Part shown: piece after piece, positions 37,090 to 45,565 of the stretch
How the letters are laid out: each line of letters begins with the position of its first letter
Position numbering within the stretch: the first letter of the stretch is position 1
Source of the DNA: Pantoea septica
Lineage (GTDB): Bacteria > Pseudomonadota > Gammaproteobacteria > Enterobacterales > Enterobacteriaceae
DNA: 64,000 nt
Direction: 5' to 3'
NCBI RefSeq assembly: GCF_002095575.1
Contig: NZ_MLJJ01000024.1
Coordinates: 1 to 64,000, forward strand
Program-made: the position numbers and the translations under genes
The notes under the pieces: model-generated
Database searches by the model: none
What the model was told of the DNA's origin: nothing
What the model saw: only the letters and a program-made list of their open reading frames with translations

Positions 37090-37745
37090 AACGCGGGCAC
37101 GCGCCAGCCGAGTCCGCGCACGTTGCGAATGGCGTCATTGTCGAGCTTGCGGCGCATGCCGTGGATCAGCACGTCCACCGCGTTGCTGGTGACCTCTTCG
37201 CCCCAGCCGTAGATGCGGTTCTCCAGCTGTTCGCGCGACAGAATGGCACCGGGACGCTCGAGCAGGGCGTAAAGCAGCGCATACTCGCGCGCAGTAAGCT
37301 GCTCCCGCTGGCCCTTATAGAGCACTTCGCGCGTCATCATGTCCAGCTGAACGTCGCCGCTGCCGAGCAGCGAGTCCGCCGCGCCGTGGCGACGTCGGGT
37401 TATTGCACGCATGCGCGCCAGCACCTCCTGCAGGTCGAAAGGTTTCAGAAGATAGTCGTCGGCGCCGCTGTCGAGCCCCTGAACACGCTGCGCTACCGTG
37501 TCGCGCGCCGTTAAAATCAGTACCGGCGTGGTGTCGCCGCGTCCGCGCGCGCGCTTCAGCACCTGCAGCCCGTCGTCGCGCGGCAGGCCGAGGTCGAGCA
37601 GCACGCAGGTATAGTCGCCTTCATTCCAGGCGTGATGGGCGAAGACGCCGTCGCGCGCCCAGTCAACTGACCAGCCTGCGGCTTCCAGCGCCTGCTGCAG
37701 ATTGGCGCCGATCATTTCATCATCTTCAACCAAAAGTACGCGCAT
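37086..37745 (-). CDS. OmpR-family response regulator (QseB/PmrA-like)
   Basis: 219 residues. Receiver domain with the acidic pocket VEDDE, phospho-acceptor Asp51 (CVLLDLGLP), Thr/Lys switch residues (LILTARD; LLKPFDL), and a C-terminal winged helix (about 125-219; LTAREYALLYALLERPGAIL, NAVDVLIHGMRRKLD). Translationally coupled to the sensor kinase. CTAATT-type boxes with 11-bp period upstream of this gene and of the neighbouring AraC gene suggest autoregulation. QseB versus PmrA cannot be settled from sequence. Confidence 0.85.
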   Translation of the reverse strand: MRVLLVEDDEMIGANLQQALEAAGWSVDWARDGVFAHHAWNEGDYTCVLLDLGLPRDDGLQVLKRARGRGDTTPVLILTARDTVAQRVQGLDSGADDYLLKPFDLQEVLARMRAITRRRHGAADSLLGSGDVQLDMMTREVLYKGQREQLTAREYALLYALLERPGAILSREQLENRIYGWGEEVTSNAVDVLIHGMRRKLDNDAIRNVRGLGWRVPAL

Positions 37746-37789
37746 GGAAAGTCGCCTCGTCAGTGATTGGCCGCAGTTTACGCCGGGAT

Positions 37790-37806
37790 TATTAGCACAG
37801 AATTAA
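37790..37806 (-). promoter_or_regulatory. Two-box response-regulator site, TCS promoter
   Basis: On the minus strand TTAATT-ctgtg-CTAATA: two hexamers 11 bp apart, 45-61 bp before the regulator start, in the PmrA/QseB-type arrangement (hexamer-N5-hexamer). Confidence 0.5.
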
Positions 37807-37840
37807 AGTTGCTGCACGGCGATGCCTGCCAGATACGATG

Positions 37841-37868
37841 CTAATTCTGCGCTAATTTTCCGCTAATT
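37841..37868 (+). promoter_or_regulatory. Three CTAATT boxes with 11-bp period
   Basis: Identical hexamers CTAATT at 37841, 37852 and 37863, separated by 5 bp each, so all on one helix face, 64-91 bp before the AraC gene. The pattern matches tandem binding sites of OmpR/PmrA-type regulators. Confidence 0.6.
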
Positions 37869-37931
37869 AAGGGATAAATTTTCCGCGCTAAAGTGGGTTC
37901 ACTGAACATCATGCCGTATCGGGAGGAACTC

Positions 37932-38300
37932 ATGAATCAGCGCGAATTTATCCGTAGTCTGCTGCAGTGGATTGAAAGCAACTTAGGCCAGGACCTTCAT
38001 CTGGATGAGGTGTCGCGTCGCTCGGGCTATTCCCGCTGGCACCTGCAGCGTCTGTTTCGCCAGCATACCGGCTTTTCGCTGGCGGAATATATTCGTCAGC
38101 GCCGCCTGACGGAGTCTGCGCTGCTGCTGCTGAACAGCAACGAGGCGATTCTGCAGGTGGCGATGAACTACGGTTTCGACACCCAGCAGGCCTATACGCG
38201 CACCTTTAAAAACTATTTCCGCGTCACGCCGGGGCAGCTGCGCCGTCAGCGCCGGGTCGAGCCGGACAGGCTGCTTTTTCCGCTGGCGATGGCGAGCTGA
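37932..38300 (+). CDS. Small AraC-family regulator (MarA/SoxS/Rob-like size)
   Basis: 122 residues consisting of little more than the two-part AraC DNA-binding domain: first helix-turn-helix LHLDEVSRRSGYSRWHLQRL (about 22-41), second VAMNYGFDTQQAYTRTFKNY (about 77-96). Single-domain members such as MarA, SoxS and RamA are controlled by their amount, not by a ligand, and activate efflux and stress genes. GGGAGG at 37921 supports the ATG at 37932. Its promoter carries three response-regulator boxes, so the neighbouring two-component system probably sets its level. Confidence 0.78.
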   Translation: MNQREFIRSLLQWIESNLGQDLHLDEVSRRSGYSRWHLQRLFRQHTGFSLAEYIRQRRLTESALLLLNSNEAILQVAMNYGFDTQQAYTRTFKNYFRVTPGQLRRQRRVEPDRLLFPLAMAS

Positions 38301-38368
38301 CGCCAGCAAACAGATGTAACCGGTAGCGAAATTGTTTAGTCTGCTTTTTTGCGGCGGACCAGACAATT

Positions 38369-39259
38369 ATGGATAACAGCGAAAACTTAACGGCGATGAT
38401 GATGTTCGCCCGCGTGGTGGAGTGCAGAAGCTTCAGCGAGGCCGCGCGCGCGCTCGGCCTGTCGAAATCCCACGTCAGCCGGGAGATCGCCCGGCTTGAG
38501 GTCCGGCTCGGCTTTAAGCTGTTGCACCGCACCACGCGCAATATGGCGCTGACCGAGCTGGGGCAGGCCTACTATCCTTTCTGCACCCGCATGCTGGCGG
38601 AGATGCATCGCGCCGACGCTTTCGTGCAGCAGCTGCATCAGAACGTCGCGGGCAACGTGCGGCTGCAGGCGCCGGTTACCTACGGCTGCCAGTGCGTCTC
38701 GCCCGCGCTCAACCTCTTTTTGCGTCGCCATATTCATATCAACGTCGATCTCGACCTGACCGATCGCGGCAGCGAGGCAGTGGAAGATCAGGTCGACATC
38801 GCCGTCGCGATCCGCGCTCGCGCGCCGCAGGGCGCGCACGTCCGGCTGTTAGGCGATATCGAGTGGGGGCTCTACGCCGCGCCGGACTACCTGGCGCAGC
38901 GCCCGCCGGTGACCCATCCCGATATGCTGCCGCGCCACGATCTGCTGATGTTTCACGGGCCGGCGCACACCGCCGCGCTGCCTTTTCGCCGCGATAAGCA
39001 GCGGCTGGTGGTGGACGTGCGCAGCCGCTTTCGCGCGAATAACAGCATGGCGCTGCTCAACGCCGCCCAGGCGGGCAGCGGCATCGCTTATCTGCCGTCC
39101 TATATGGCGCAGGCGGCGCTGGCGCGCGGCGAGATTACCCAGCTGCTGGCGGAGTGGCAGATGGATCGCCTGCAAAGCTATCTGCTGCTGAAAGAGGCGC
39201 AGCCTGCCGCGCCGGTCAGCCTGTTGTGCGACGCGCTGGTTGCCGCGTTGAGCAGCTGA
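38369..39259 (+). CDS. LysR-family regulator
   Basis: 296 residues. Helix-turn-helix [20 protein letters not shown] (about 23-42) and effector domain from about residue 92, in the DmlR/PecT-like subgroup (YGCQCVSPALNLFLRRH). Nothing shows its ligand. It is followed by an MdtG-like exporter transcribed in the same direction 106 bp downstream, the likely target. A perfect 8-bp hairpin (TTGTTGCC/GGCAACAA) overlaps its end. Confidence 0.75.
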   Translation: MDNSENLTAMMMFARVVECRSFSEAARALGLSKSHVSREIARLEVRLGFKLLHRTTRNMALTELGQAYYPFCTRMLAEMHRADAFVQQLHQNVAGNVRLQAPVTYGCQCVSPALNLFLRRHIHINVDLDLTDRGSEAVEDQVDIAVAIRARAPQGAHVRLLGDIEWGLYAAPDYLAQRPPVTHPDMLPRHDLLMFHGPAHTAALPFRRDKQRLVVDVRSRFRANNSMALLNAAQAGSGIAYLPSYMAQAALARGEITQLLAEWQMDRLQSYLLLKEAQPAAPVSLLCDALVAALSS

Positions 39260-39279
39260 TTGTTGCCGTCTGGCAACAA
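39260..39279. promoter_or_regulatory. Perfect 8-bp inverted repeat before the MdtG-like gene
   Basis: TTGTTGCC-gtct-GGCAACAA starts directly after the LysR stop codon and is followed by another TTGTTGC at 39313-39319. It could be an operator for the LysR protein or a weak terminator (no T-tract). Confidence 0.35.
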
Positions 39280-39365
39280 CGGGCGGCGCCGAGTAATTAT
39301 CGCGCCGGTACTGTTGTTGCAGCGTCAACGACGCTAGCCTGAAAGCCAGACAAAAGGAGGGCTTG

Positions 39366-40568
39366 ATGGAAGCGATCGCCGCGCCAGACGCGCAAATCTG
39401 GAAACGTAACTTATGGGTATGCGTGCTGGGCTCGTTCAGCACTATCGTGGCGATGACGCTGCTGCTGCCCTTTCTGCCGCTCTATGTGCGACAGCTTGGC
39501 GTGACGGAGCCGGCGGCGATTGCGCGCTGGTCCGGGCTGGCCTACGGAGCGACCTTCTTCAGCGCCGCGCTGACCGCGCCGCTCTGGGGCAGGCTGGCGG
39601 ATCGCTATGGCCGCAAGCTGATGCTGATCCGCGCCAGCCTCGGCATGGCGGTGGCGATGGCGCTGATCGGCATGGCCACCGCGCCCTGGCAGCTGGTGGC
39701 GCTGCGGCTGTTGGCGGGGCTGCTCGGCGGCTACGCCTCCGGCTCGACCATTCTGGTGGCGGCACAGACGCCGAAGGCGCACACCGGCTGGGCGCTCGGT
39801 ATGCTCTCTTCCGGCATCATGGCGGGAAACGTGGTTGGTCCGCTGCTGGGCGGCGTGCTGCCGCCGCTGATCGGCATCCGCCACACCTTCTGGCTGACCG
39901 GCGGCGCTATTTTTCTCGCCTTTCTGGCAACCGCTTTCCTGCTCAAAGAGCAGCCGCGCCCGCCTGCGGCAACGCGCGCCGCTGGCGAAGCGTCCGGCGC
40001 CGTCAATCACGGCGCGGTGAAGCTGATGTGGCTGTCAGGCATGCTGCTGATTTTCGCCAACATGTCGATTGAGCCGATTATCACGCTTTATATCGGGCAG
40101 TTCGTGGCGGGGGATCGCGCCATTACCGTTACCGCCGGGCTGGTGATGGCCGCTGCCGCGCTGGGCAGCATTCTTTCCGCGCCGCGGCTGGGCAGGCTGG
40201 CCGACCGCATCGGCCACTGGCGCGTGCTGAGCGGCGGTCTGTTGATTTGCGCGGCGCTGCTGATCCCGCAGGCGTTTATTACCGCCGCATGGCAGCTGGT
40301 GGCGCTGCGCTTTCTGATGGGCATGGCGCTCGGCGGACTCTTGCCCTGTATTACGGCGATTATTCGGCATAGCGTGCCGGAAGGGCAGGTCGGGCGCATG
40401 CTTGGCTACTCGACTTCCGCACAGTATATCGGCCAGGTGACCGGCCCGCTGTTTGGCGGCTTTATCGGCGGCGCGTTCGGCATGCGGCCGGTGTTTTTGC
40501 TGACGGCAGGGGTAATGTTGCTGTGCGGGGCAGTGAACTGGCGTAACAGCCGCAAAGCGCGGCGGTAG
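39366..40568 (+). CDS. MFS drug exporter, MdtG-like
   Basis: 400 residues, 12 helices, DHA1 drug:proton antiporter type. Motif A GRLADRYGRKLMLIRASLGM (about 77-96) is repeated in weaker form GRLADRIGHWRVLSGG in the second half; motif C region GIMAGNVVGPLLGGVLPPL lies in helix 5. The sequence resembles MdtG (YceE), which raises tolerance to fosfomycin and deoxycholate. GGAGG at 39356-39360 marks the ATG at 39366. Regulator is probably the preceding LysR gene. Confidence 0.72.
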   Translation: MEAIAAPDAQIWKRNLWVCVLGSFSTIVAMTLLLPFLPLYVRQLGVTEPAAIARWSGLAYGATFFSAALTAPLWGRLADRYGRKLMLIRASLGMAVAMALIGMATAPWQLVALRLLAGLLGGYASGSTILVAAQTPKAHTGWALGMLSSGIMAGNVVGPLLGGVLPPLIGIRHTFWLTGGAIFLAFLATAFLLKEQPRPPAATRAAGEASGAVNHGAVKLMWLSGMLLIFANMSIEPIITLYIGQFVAGDRAITVTAGLVMAAAALGSILSAPRLGRLADRIGHWRVLSGGLLICAALLIPQAFITAAWQLVALRFLMGMALGGLLPCITAIIRHSVPEGQVGRMLGYSTSAQYIGQVTGPLFGGFIGGAFGMRPVFLLTAGVMLLCGAVNWRNSRKARR

Positions 40569-40612
40569 GAAAACGAGTCAGACTCGCTCCGCCACGCTGG
40601 CGCATGGCCAAT

Positions 40613-40640
40613 AAAAAAGCGGACCGAAGTCCGCTTTTTA
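40613..40640. terminator. Bidirectional terminator, MdtG-like gene / gcd
   Basis: AAAAAGCGGAC (40614-40624) and GTCCGCTTTTT (40629-40639) form an 11-bp stem with a CGAA loop; A and T runs on both sides serve both strands. Confidence 0.88.
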
Positions 40641-40656
40641 CTTGCCTCGGAGAGGT

Positions 40657-43047
40657 TTATTTCTCGTCTGGCAGCGCGTAGGCAATCACATAGTCGCCCA
40701 GCTTGGTGCCGAAGGAGCCGTGACCGCCGGCTGCGATGACAATGTACTGCTTGCCATTCGCTTCATAGGTCATCGGCGTCGCCTGGCCGCCAGCCGGCAG
40801 GCGCGCCTGCCACAGCTGCTCGCCGGTTTCGGTGCTGAACGCGCGCAGATAGTTGTCTGCGGTCGCGCCGATAAAGAACACCTTGCCCGCCGTCGCGATT
40901 GGGCCGCCCAGCATCGGCATACCCATCTTGAACGGCAGCGGAACCGGCGCGCTGTCGCGCGTGGTGCCGATACGTTTCTTCCAGACGACTTCGTTGGTTT
41001 TCAGGTCGACGGCAGAAACGTAGCCCCAGGCCGGCTGCTTACACGGCAGGCCGAACGGCGACAGGAACGGGTTCAGCTCAACGCCGTACGGCACGCCGTA
41101 CTGCGGCTGGATGCCGGTTTCGGTGCCCGAACCGCCGCTCGCGCCTTCAGGCGGCTCGATCGGATTGCCCGGGCCGCGCGGCACCAGTTTAGAGACGAAC
41201 GGCAGGGCCATCGGGTTGGCGATAGCGATCTGACGATGCGGATCGACCGCGATGCCGCCCCATTCGAACATGCCCAGGTTGCCCGGGAACACCAGCGTGC
41301 CCTGTTCGGACGGCGGCGTGAACGGTCCTTCGTAGCGCAGACGCTTGAAGATTACGCGGCACACCAGCTGGTCATACAGGGTCGCGCCCCACATATCCTT
41401 GTCCGTAAGATTTTGCTTCGGACGGTAGGTCAGCTCAGAGTAAGGCTGCGTCGGCGAAACGTGATCGCCTTTCGCGGCACCCTGCGGAACCGGGGTCTCC
41501 GGCGCAGGCACGACCGGCTTGCCGGTACGACGATCCAGCACAAAGATGTTGCCGGTTTTCGCCGGGGCGTAGATCACCGGAACGGTATTGCCGTCTTTAT
41601 CGGTGATGTCGGCCAGCGTCGGCTGCGACGGCAGATCCATGTCCCACAGGTCGTGATGCACGGTCTGATAAGACCACACCAGCTTACCGGTGGTGGCGTT
41701 CAGCGCCAGCACGCTGCTTGCGTAGCGCTCCTGCTCCGGCGTGCGGTTGCCGCCCCAGATATCCGGGGTAGAAACGCCCATCGGCAGGTAAACGGTGTCC
41801 AGTTTCGGATCGTAAACCGCCGGCGCCCAGGAGTTAGGCGAGTTCATGGTGAAGGTGTGTTCGTCAGCCGGAATCGCGTTAGGATCTTTCGCGCCCGGAT
41901 CGAAGACCCACAGCAGTTTGCCGGTGTTAACGTCGAAGCCGCGAATCACGCCAGACGGCTCGCGCGTCGAGTAGTTATCGGTTACCGCGCCCGCCATAAC
42001 GATGGTGGTATCGGTAATAACCGGCGGCGACGTCGGCTCATACTGGCCCGGCGTGGTAACCGGCTGCTTGTGCTGCAGATCCAGCTCGCCGTTGTTGCCG
42101 AAGGCAGGGCAGCGCGCGCCGGTTTCCGCGTCCAGCGCGAACAGACGACCGTCGTTTACCGGCAGGTAAATACGGCGCGAGCAGAGCGCGGGCTGGCTGT
42201 TAGCCGCGTCGGCCGCTGCAGGCACTTCGTGGTATGAGACGCCACGGCAGGTAACATGCTGGAAGGTCGGATTCGGCTTCATGCCCGGATCGAATTTCCA
42301 CTTCTGCTTGCCGGTGGCCGCGTCGAGCGCGAAAAGAATCTGGTGCGGCGAACAGAGGTAAACCGTGTCGCGGACCTTAATCGGCGTCACTTCGTCGGTA
42401 ATTTCGCCCGGATCGTTCGCGGTCTTGAGATCGCCGGTCTGGAACTGCCAGGCAACCTGCAGGTTTTTCACGTTCTCTTCGTTGATCTGCTTCAGCGGCG
42501 AGAAACGGGTTCCCTGCTGATCGCGCGCATAGGCGGGCCAGTCAGCGTCGTCGATATTGCTCAGCGGCTGTGCCGGCGCGGCGTTCTGCGCGGTTTCCGG
42601 CAGCTTGCCGTTCACCGTCTGCGGATCGTTGAATACCGCATAGGCCAGCACCAGGGCGCTGGCGATCAGCGCGACGGCCATGCTGCCCAGCGCGGCTTTG
42701 CTGCCGGCGTTTACGCTACGGTAAACAAAAGGCAGGATCAGCCAGACGCCGAAAATCACCAGCACGTCGGTGCGCGGCGCCAGGGCCCAGAAGTCGGTGC
42801 CGACTTCCCATACGCCCCAGATCAGGGTGCCGATCAGCAGCAGCGCATAGAGAACCAGCGCGGTGCTTTTGCGACGTGACAGCAGCCAGGCGGTGATAAG
42901 CATAACCACACCGCCGATAACGTAATACCAGGAACCTCCGATAGCGGCTAACCAACCACCGCCAATCAGCATAAACGCGCCCGTCAGGAATGCGAACAGC
43001 ACCGTCAGGAAACGAATTACGCAAAAAGATGAGGAACTTTTCCCCAT
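40657..43047 (-). CDS. gcd: PQQ-dependent membrane glucose dehydrogenase
   Basis: 796 residues, exactly the E. coli Gcd length. Five N-terminal membrane helices (about 1-140) are followed by the eight-bladed periplasmic propeller that binds PQQ and Ca2+ (WPAYARDQQGTRFSPLKQIN; SPHQILFALDAATGKQKWKFD; NSPNSWAPAVYDPKLDTVYL; WSYQTVHHDLWDMDLPSQPT). It oxidises glucose to gluconolactone and reduces ubiquinone. The ATG at 43047 (MGKSSSSF) fits the family; the frame to 43089 is not used. Supplies gluconate to the gluconate 2-dehydrogenase at 23-26.8 kb. No pqq synthesis genes in the window. Confidence 0.95.
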   Translation of the reverse strand: MGKSSSSFCVIRFLTVLFAFLTGAFMLIGGGWLAAIGGSWYYVIGGVVMLITAWLLSRRKSTALVLYALLLIGTLIWGVWEVGTDFWALAPRTDVLVIFGVWLILPFVYRSVNAGSKAALGSMAVALIASALVLAYAVFNDPQTVNGKLPETAQNAAPAQPLSNIDDADWPAYARDQQGTRFSPLKQINEENVKNLQVAWQFQTGDLKTANDPGEITDEVTPIKVRDTVYLCSPHQILFALDAATGKQKWKFDPGMKPNPTFQHVTCRGVSYHEVPAAADAANSQPALCSRRIYLPVNDGRLFALDAETGARCPAFGNNGELDLQHKQPVTTPGQYEPTSPPVITDTTIVMAGAVTDNYSTREPSGVIRGFDVNTGKLLWVFDPGAKDPNAIPADEHTFTMNSPNSWAPAVYDPKLDTVYLPMGVSTPDIWGGNRTPEQERYASSVLALNATTGKLVWSYQTVHHDLWDMDLPSQPTLADITDKDGNTVPVIYAPAKTGNIFVLDRRTGKPVVPAPETPVPQGAAKGDHVSPTQPYSELTYRPKQNLTDKDMWGATLYDQLVCRVIFKRLRYEGPFTPPSEQGTLVFPGNLGMFEWGGIAVDPHRQIAIANPMALPFVSKLVPRGPGNPIEPPEGASGGSGTETGIQPQYGVPYGVELNPFLSPFGLPCKQPAWGYVSAVDLKTNEVVWKKRIGTTRDSAPVPLPFKMGMPMLGGPIATAGKVFFIGATADNYLRAFSTETGEQLWQARLPAGGQATPMTYEANGKQYIVIAAGGHGSFGTKLGDYVIAYALPDEK

Positions 43048-43330
43048 AATGTCGACCTCGTTTTTTTGCCATAAAAACACAGAAAACAACGCATTAGGCT
43101 GTTTTCACGTTATATAAAGTACGTAAGAAAGCAGGTGTTCAATGTTGCTCTTCCCGTGAGCATCGCAATCCGTTTGAGTTAAATTTTATAGTAAAAACGT
43201 TAAGAGGTTTGATTTTTTTGGCGCTTTGCGCTTAAGCGCGCAATTAGTACGACATTTTATGAGGTTTACGCTGCGTTATGGCGCTCAGGCTGCGCTCACA
43301 ACGCCAGCGTTTGGGTTTTTCCTCGGCGCT

Positions 43331-43921
43331 TCAGCTGATAAGGCTGCCTGCGCATCGCTGCTGCTGCCAGCCCGATATATTGAGCGTCTGCATTACCTCG
43401 GCGGGCGGCGCCGGCTGGGCGCTGCGAACAATAACCTTAATTTCCCTTTCAGCAAATGAGGATAATAAGAAAGGGAAGGTAAATTTTTGATAATTGTCGT
43501 TAAAGAAATCTTCGCTTAACACGATGCCGGAAAAAGGGAAAGAATCAATCAGCCGCCAGTCCGCGCCGGGTGGAGCGAAATCGAGCATCCAGAACTTAAA
43601 AATATTTGTTATTGCAGGTAAAGCGAGGCGGCACTCTTTCAGCGCGTCATAGTTAATCGCCAGGCGAACGCGTGAATGCTGCCAGCAAAGATATTGATCT
43701 GGCGCGGCAATGATTTGTTTAAGCTGCTTCACGGTAACGGGAATAATCATTAATGCCGCTTCATTTGCACAATGATTTTTCCATGCAACTATATCGTCAT
43801 TATTATTGGTTTCCTCTGCATCATCCAGTAAGTAAGGTTTTGAATAACAAAAACCCAGCAATGTGCCTGCGGGGCTGAGAATATTTTCAGTAACATATGA
43901 ATTGTACAAGCTATTTTCCAT
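43331..43921 (-). CDS. Degenerate EAL-domain protein (YdiV-like)
   Basis: 196 residues in AT-rich DNA unlike its neighbours. Alignment by eye to EAL phosphodiesterases: SPAGTLLGFCYSKPYL takes the place of the strand carrying the catalytic E-A-L; RVRLAINYDAL; FWMLDFAPPGADWRLIDSFP then FSGIVLSEDFF mirror LDDFGTGYSSL..LP..IKID..F; EREIKVIVRSAQ mirrors the VVAEGVE strand. The key acidic metal ligands (Glu of EAL, the DD pair, the later Glu) are missing, so it should neither bind Mg nor cut cyclic-di-GMP. Single-domain dead EAL proteins such as YdiV act by protein contact, for example on FlhDC. Family moderately sure; role inferred. Confidence 0.5.
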   Translation of the reverse strand: MENSLYNSYVTENILSPAGTLLGFCYSKPYLLDDAEETNNNDDIVAWKNHCANEAALMIIPVTVKQLKQIIAAPDQYLCWQHSRVRLAINYDALKECRLALPAITNIFKFWMLDFAPPGADWRLIDSFPFSGIVLSEDFFNDNYQKFTFPFLLSSFAEREIKVIVRSAQPAPPAEVMQTLNISGWQQQRCAGSLIS

Positions 43922-44309
43922 GCATCTCTGGTTAAAAGAAAAAGTCGGACAAAATTATAAGTGTTTCTCAAGGTAACGCTCAGGTTACTGCTGGACTCAA
44001 TATAAAACGGAAATATTAAAGTCGTCACCCTTTTTATGCGCCTTGCTGCGCGGCTATTAAAGTGCATTATAAAGTATACTTTAATAATTAAATGGCCCTA
44101 ATTTTGCCTTTCTGGAAATAAATAGTCTGATAATAGTCAATAATAAAGCTGCCGCCGCGCGCCGCATTTTAGCGACGCGCTAAAGCACATCCCGACATTG
44201 CCAGCCCGGGCGAAATGAAGCACGCTGTGCTGCGCGTTCGCCTGCGCAGATTAAAAAAGAGAGGTTCGCGCCATGACGTGAACCGGCAGATTAATTAACG
44301 GGATAAATT
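43922..44309. other. AT-rich intergenic region (388 bp)
   Basis: No gene seen. Contains TAAAGTATACTTTA, a perfect 14-bp palindrome (44070-44083), and long A/T stretches (43950-44150) that would attract nucleoid proteins such as H-NS, upstream of both the EAL gene (leftward) and the MFS gene (rightward). Confidence 0.55.
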
Positions 44310-45563
44310 ATGGATTCTATGGAACAGACAGCGGATGAATCGCTGTTAAAGCATCGGGCGTTTGTCGCGTTCTGGCTGGCGCGCACCTGCTCATCGTTTG
44401 GTTTTCAGATGTTCTCCGTTGCCATCAGCTGGCAGATTTACGCCCTTACCAACAGCGCGATGGCGCTGGGCATCATCGGCCTGATGCAGTTTTTGCCGTC
44501 AGTACTGTTAGCGCTGCCCGCTGGCCATCTGGCCGATCAGCTCGACCGTCGCCGCATCGTGCTGCTGGGCCAGCTGATCGAGTGCGCCGCGCTAGTGGCG
44601 CTGCTGTTTTTAACCCTGTTCAACTGGGCTGGCAAAATGGAAATCTGGGGACTGGTGTTTCTGATTTCCGTGGCGAAAGCGCTGGAGTGGCCCGCCATTA
44701 CCTCGATGCTGCCTTCGCTGGTGCCGCCTGCCATTCTTGCGCGCGCCATGGCCTCGACCTCGGTCGGCAGCCAGGCGGCGGTTATCGTCGGCCCTACGCT
44801 GGGCGGTCTGCTTTATGTCGCCGGTCCGGACGTAGTCTATGGCGTCTCTGCCGCCTTTTATCTGCTGTCGCTTTTCCTGGTGGCCCGCTTGCGCTATGAG
44901 CGCCCGCCGCAGCCGCGTCTGCCGATGAATCTGCCGAATCTTTTCGCCGGCGTGCGTTTTATCCGCGATCGCAAAGATGTGCTCGGCGTTATCTCGCTCG
45001 ATCTTTTCGCCGTGCTGCTCGGCGGTGCGACGGCGCTGCTGCCGATTTTCGCCCAGGATATTCTTCATACCGGTCCCTGGGGGCTCGGCCTGCTGCGCGG
45101 CGCGCCGTCGGTAGGCGCGCTGCTGGTGGGGCTGTGGCTCAGCCGCAACAAGCTGGAAAAGCATGTCGGCATGATCATGTTCGGCTCGGTGGCGGGATTC
45201 GGCATCGCGACGCTGGCGTTTGCGCTCTCTACTCAGCTCTGGCTCTCCCTGCTGGCGCTGGCCGCGCTCGGCGGATTCGATATGGTAAGCATGGTGATCC
45301 GCGGCGCGCTGGTGCAGCTCGATACGCCAGACGATATGCGCGGCCGCGTCAACGCGGTTAATGCCATTTTTATCAATACTTCGAACCAGCTCGGAGAGTT
45401 CGAGTCGGGGCTGCTGGCTGCCTGGTTCGGCGCGGTGCCCGCCGCGGCGATTGGCGGTATCGGCAGGCTGGTGGTGGTGGGAGTATGGATGGCGCTATTT
45501 CCGCATTTACGTAAGCGGCAGAAACTGGAAAATGATCCCCAACATGAAGCGACGCGGAATTAA
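44310..45563 (+). CDS. MFS transporter, EntS-like (MFS_3)
   Basis: 417 residues with about 11-12 helices; N-terminal RAFVAFWLARTCSSFGFQMF and SWQIYALTNSAMALGIIGLM followed by ALPAGHLADQLDRRRIVLLG (motif A) are typical of the EntS-like branch of exporters. The last part (DTPDDMRGRVNAVNAIFINT) is also a family mark. Next gene begins 3 bp after its stop, so it is co-transcribed with a sugar kinase-like gene and perhaps GH28; a sugar substrate is possible. An alternative ATG is at 44319. Confidence 0.7.
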   Translation: MDSMEQTADESLLKHRAFVAFWLARTCSSFGFQMFSVAISWQIYALTNSAMALGIIGLMQFLPSVLLALPAGHLADQLDRRRIVLLGQLIECAALVALLFLTLFNWAGKMEIWGLVFLISVAKALEWPAITSMLPSLVPPAILARAMASTSVGSQAAVIVGPTLGGLLYVAGPDVVYGVSAAFYLLSLFLVARLRYERPPQPRLPMNLPNLFAGVRFIRDRKDVLGVISLDLFAVLLGGATALLPIFAQDILHTGPWGLGLLRGAPSVGALLVGLWLSRNKLEKHVGMIMFGSVAGFGIATLAFALSTQLWLSLLALAALGGFDMVSMVIRGALVQLDTPDDMRGRVNAVNAIFINTSNQLGEFESGLLAAWFGAVPAAAIGGIGRLVVVGVWMALFPHLRKRQKLENDPQHEATRN

Positions 45564-45565
45564 GC

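Noticed and set aside
37086-37745. Naming the two-component system PmrAB or QseBC
   Set aside because: Motifs fit both groups and the periplasmic CDEC sensor fits neither well; left unnamed.
40642-42237. 531-codon open frame opposite gcd
   Set aside because: Shadow of gcd with Arg-rich low-complexity sequence and no domain.
43226-43490. Small plus-strand frames downstream of the EAL gene
   Set aside because: Overlap the EAL gene 3' end on the opposite strand, no ribosome site, no recognisable protein.
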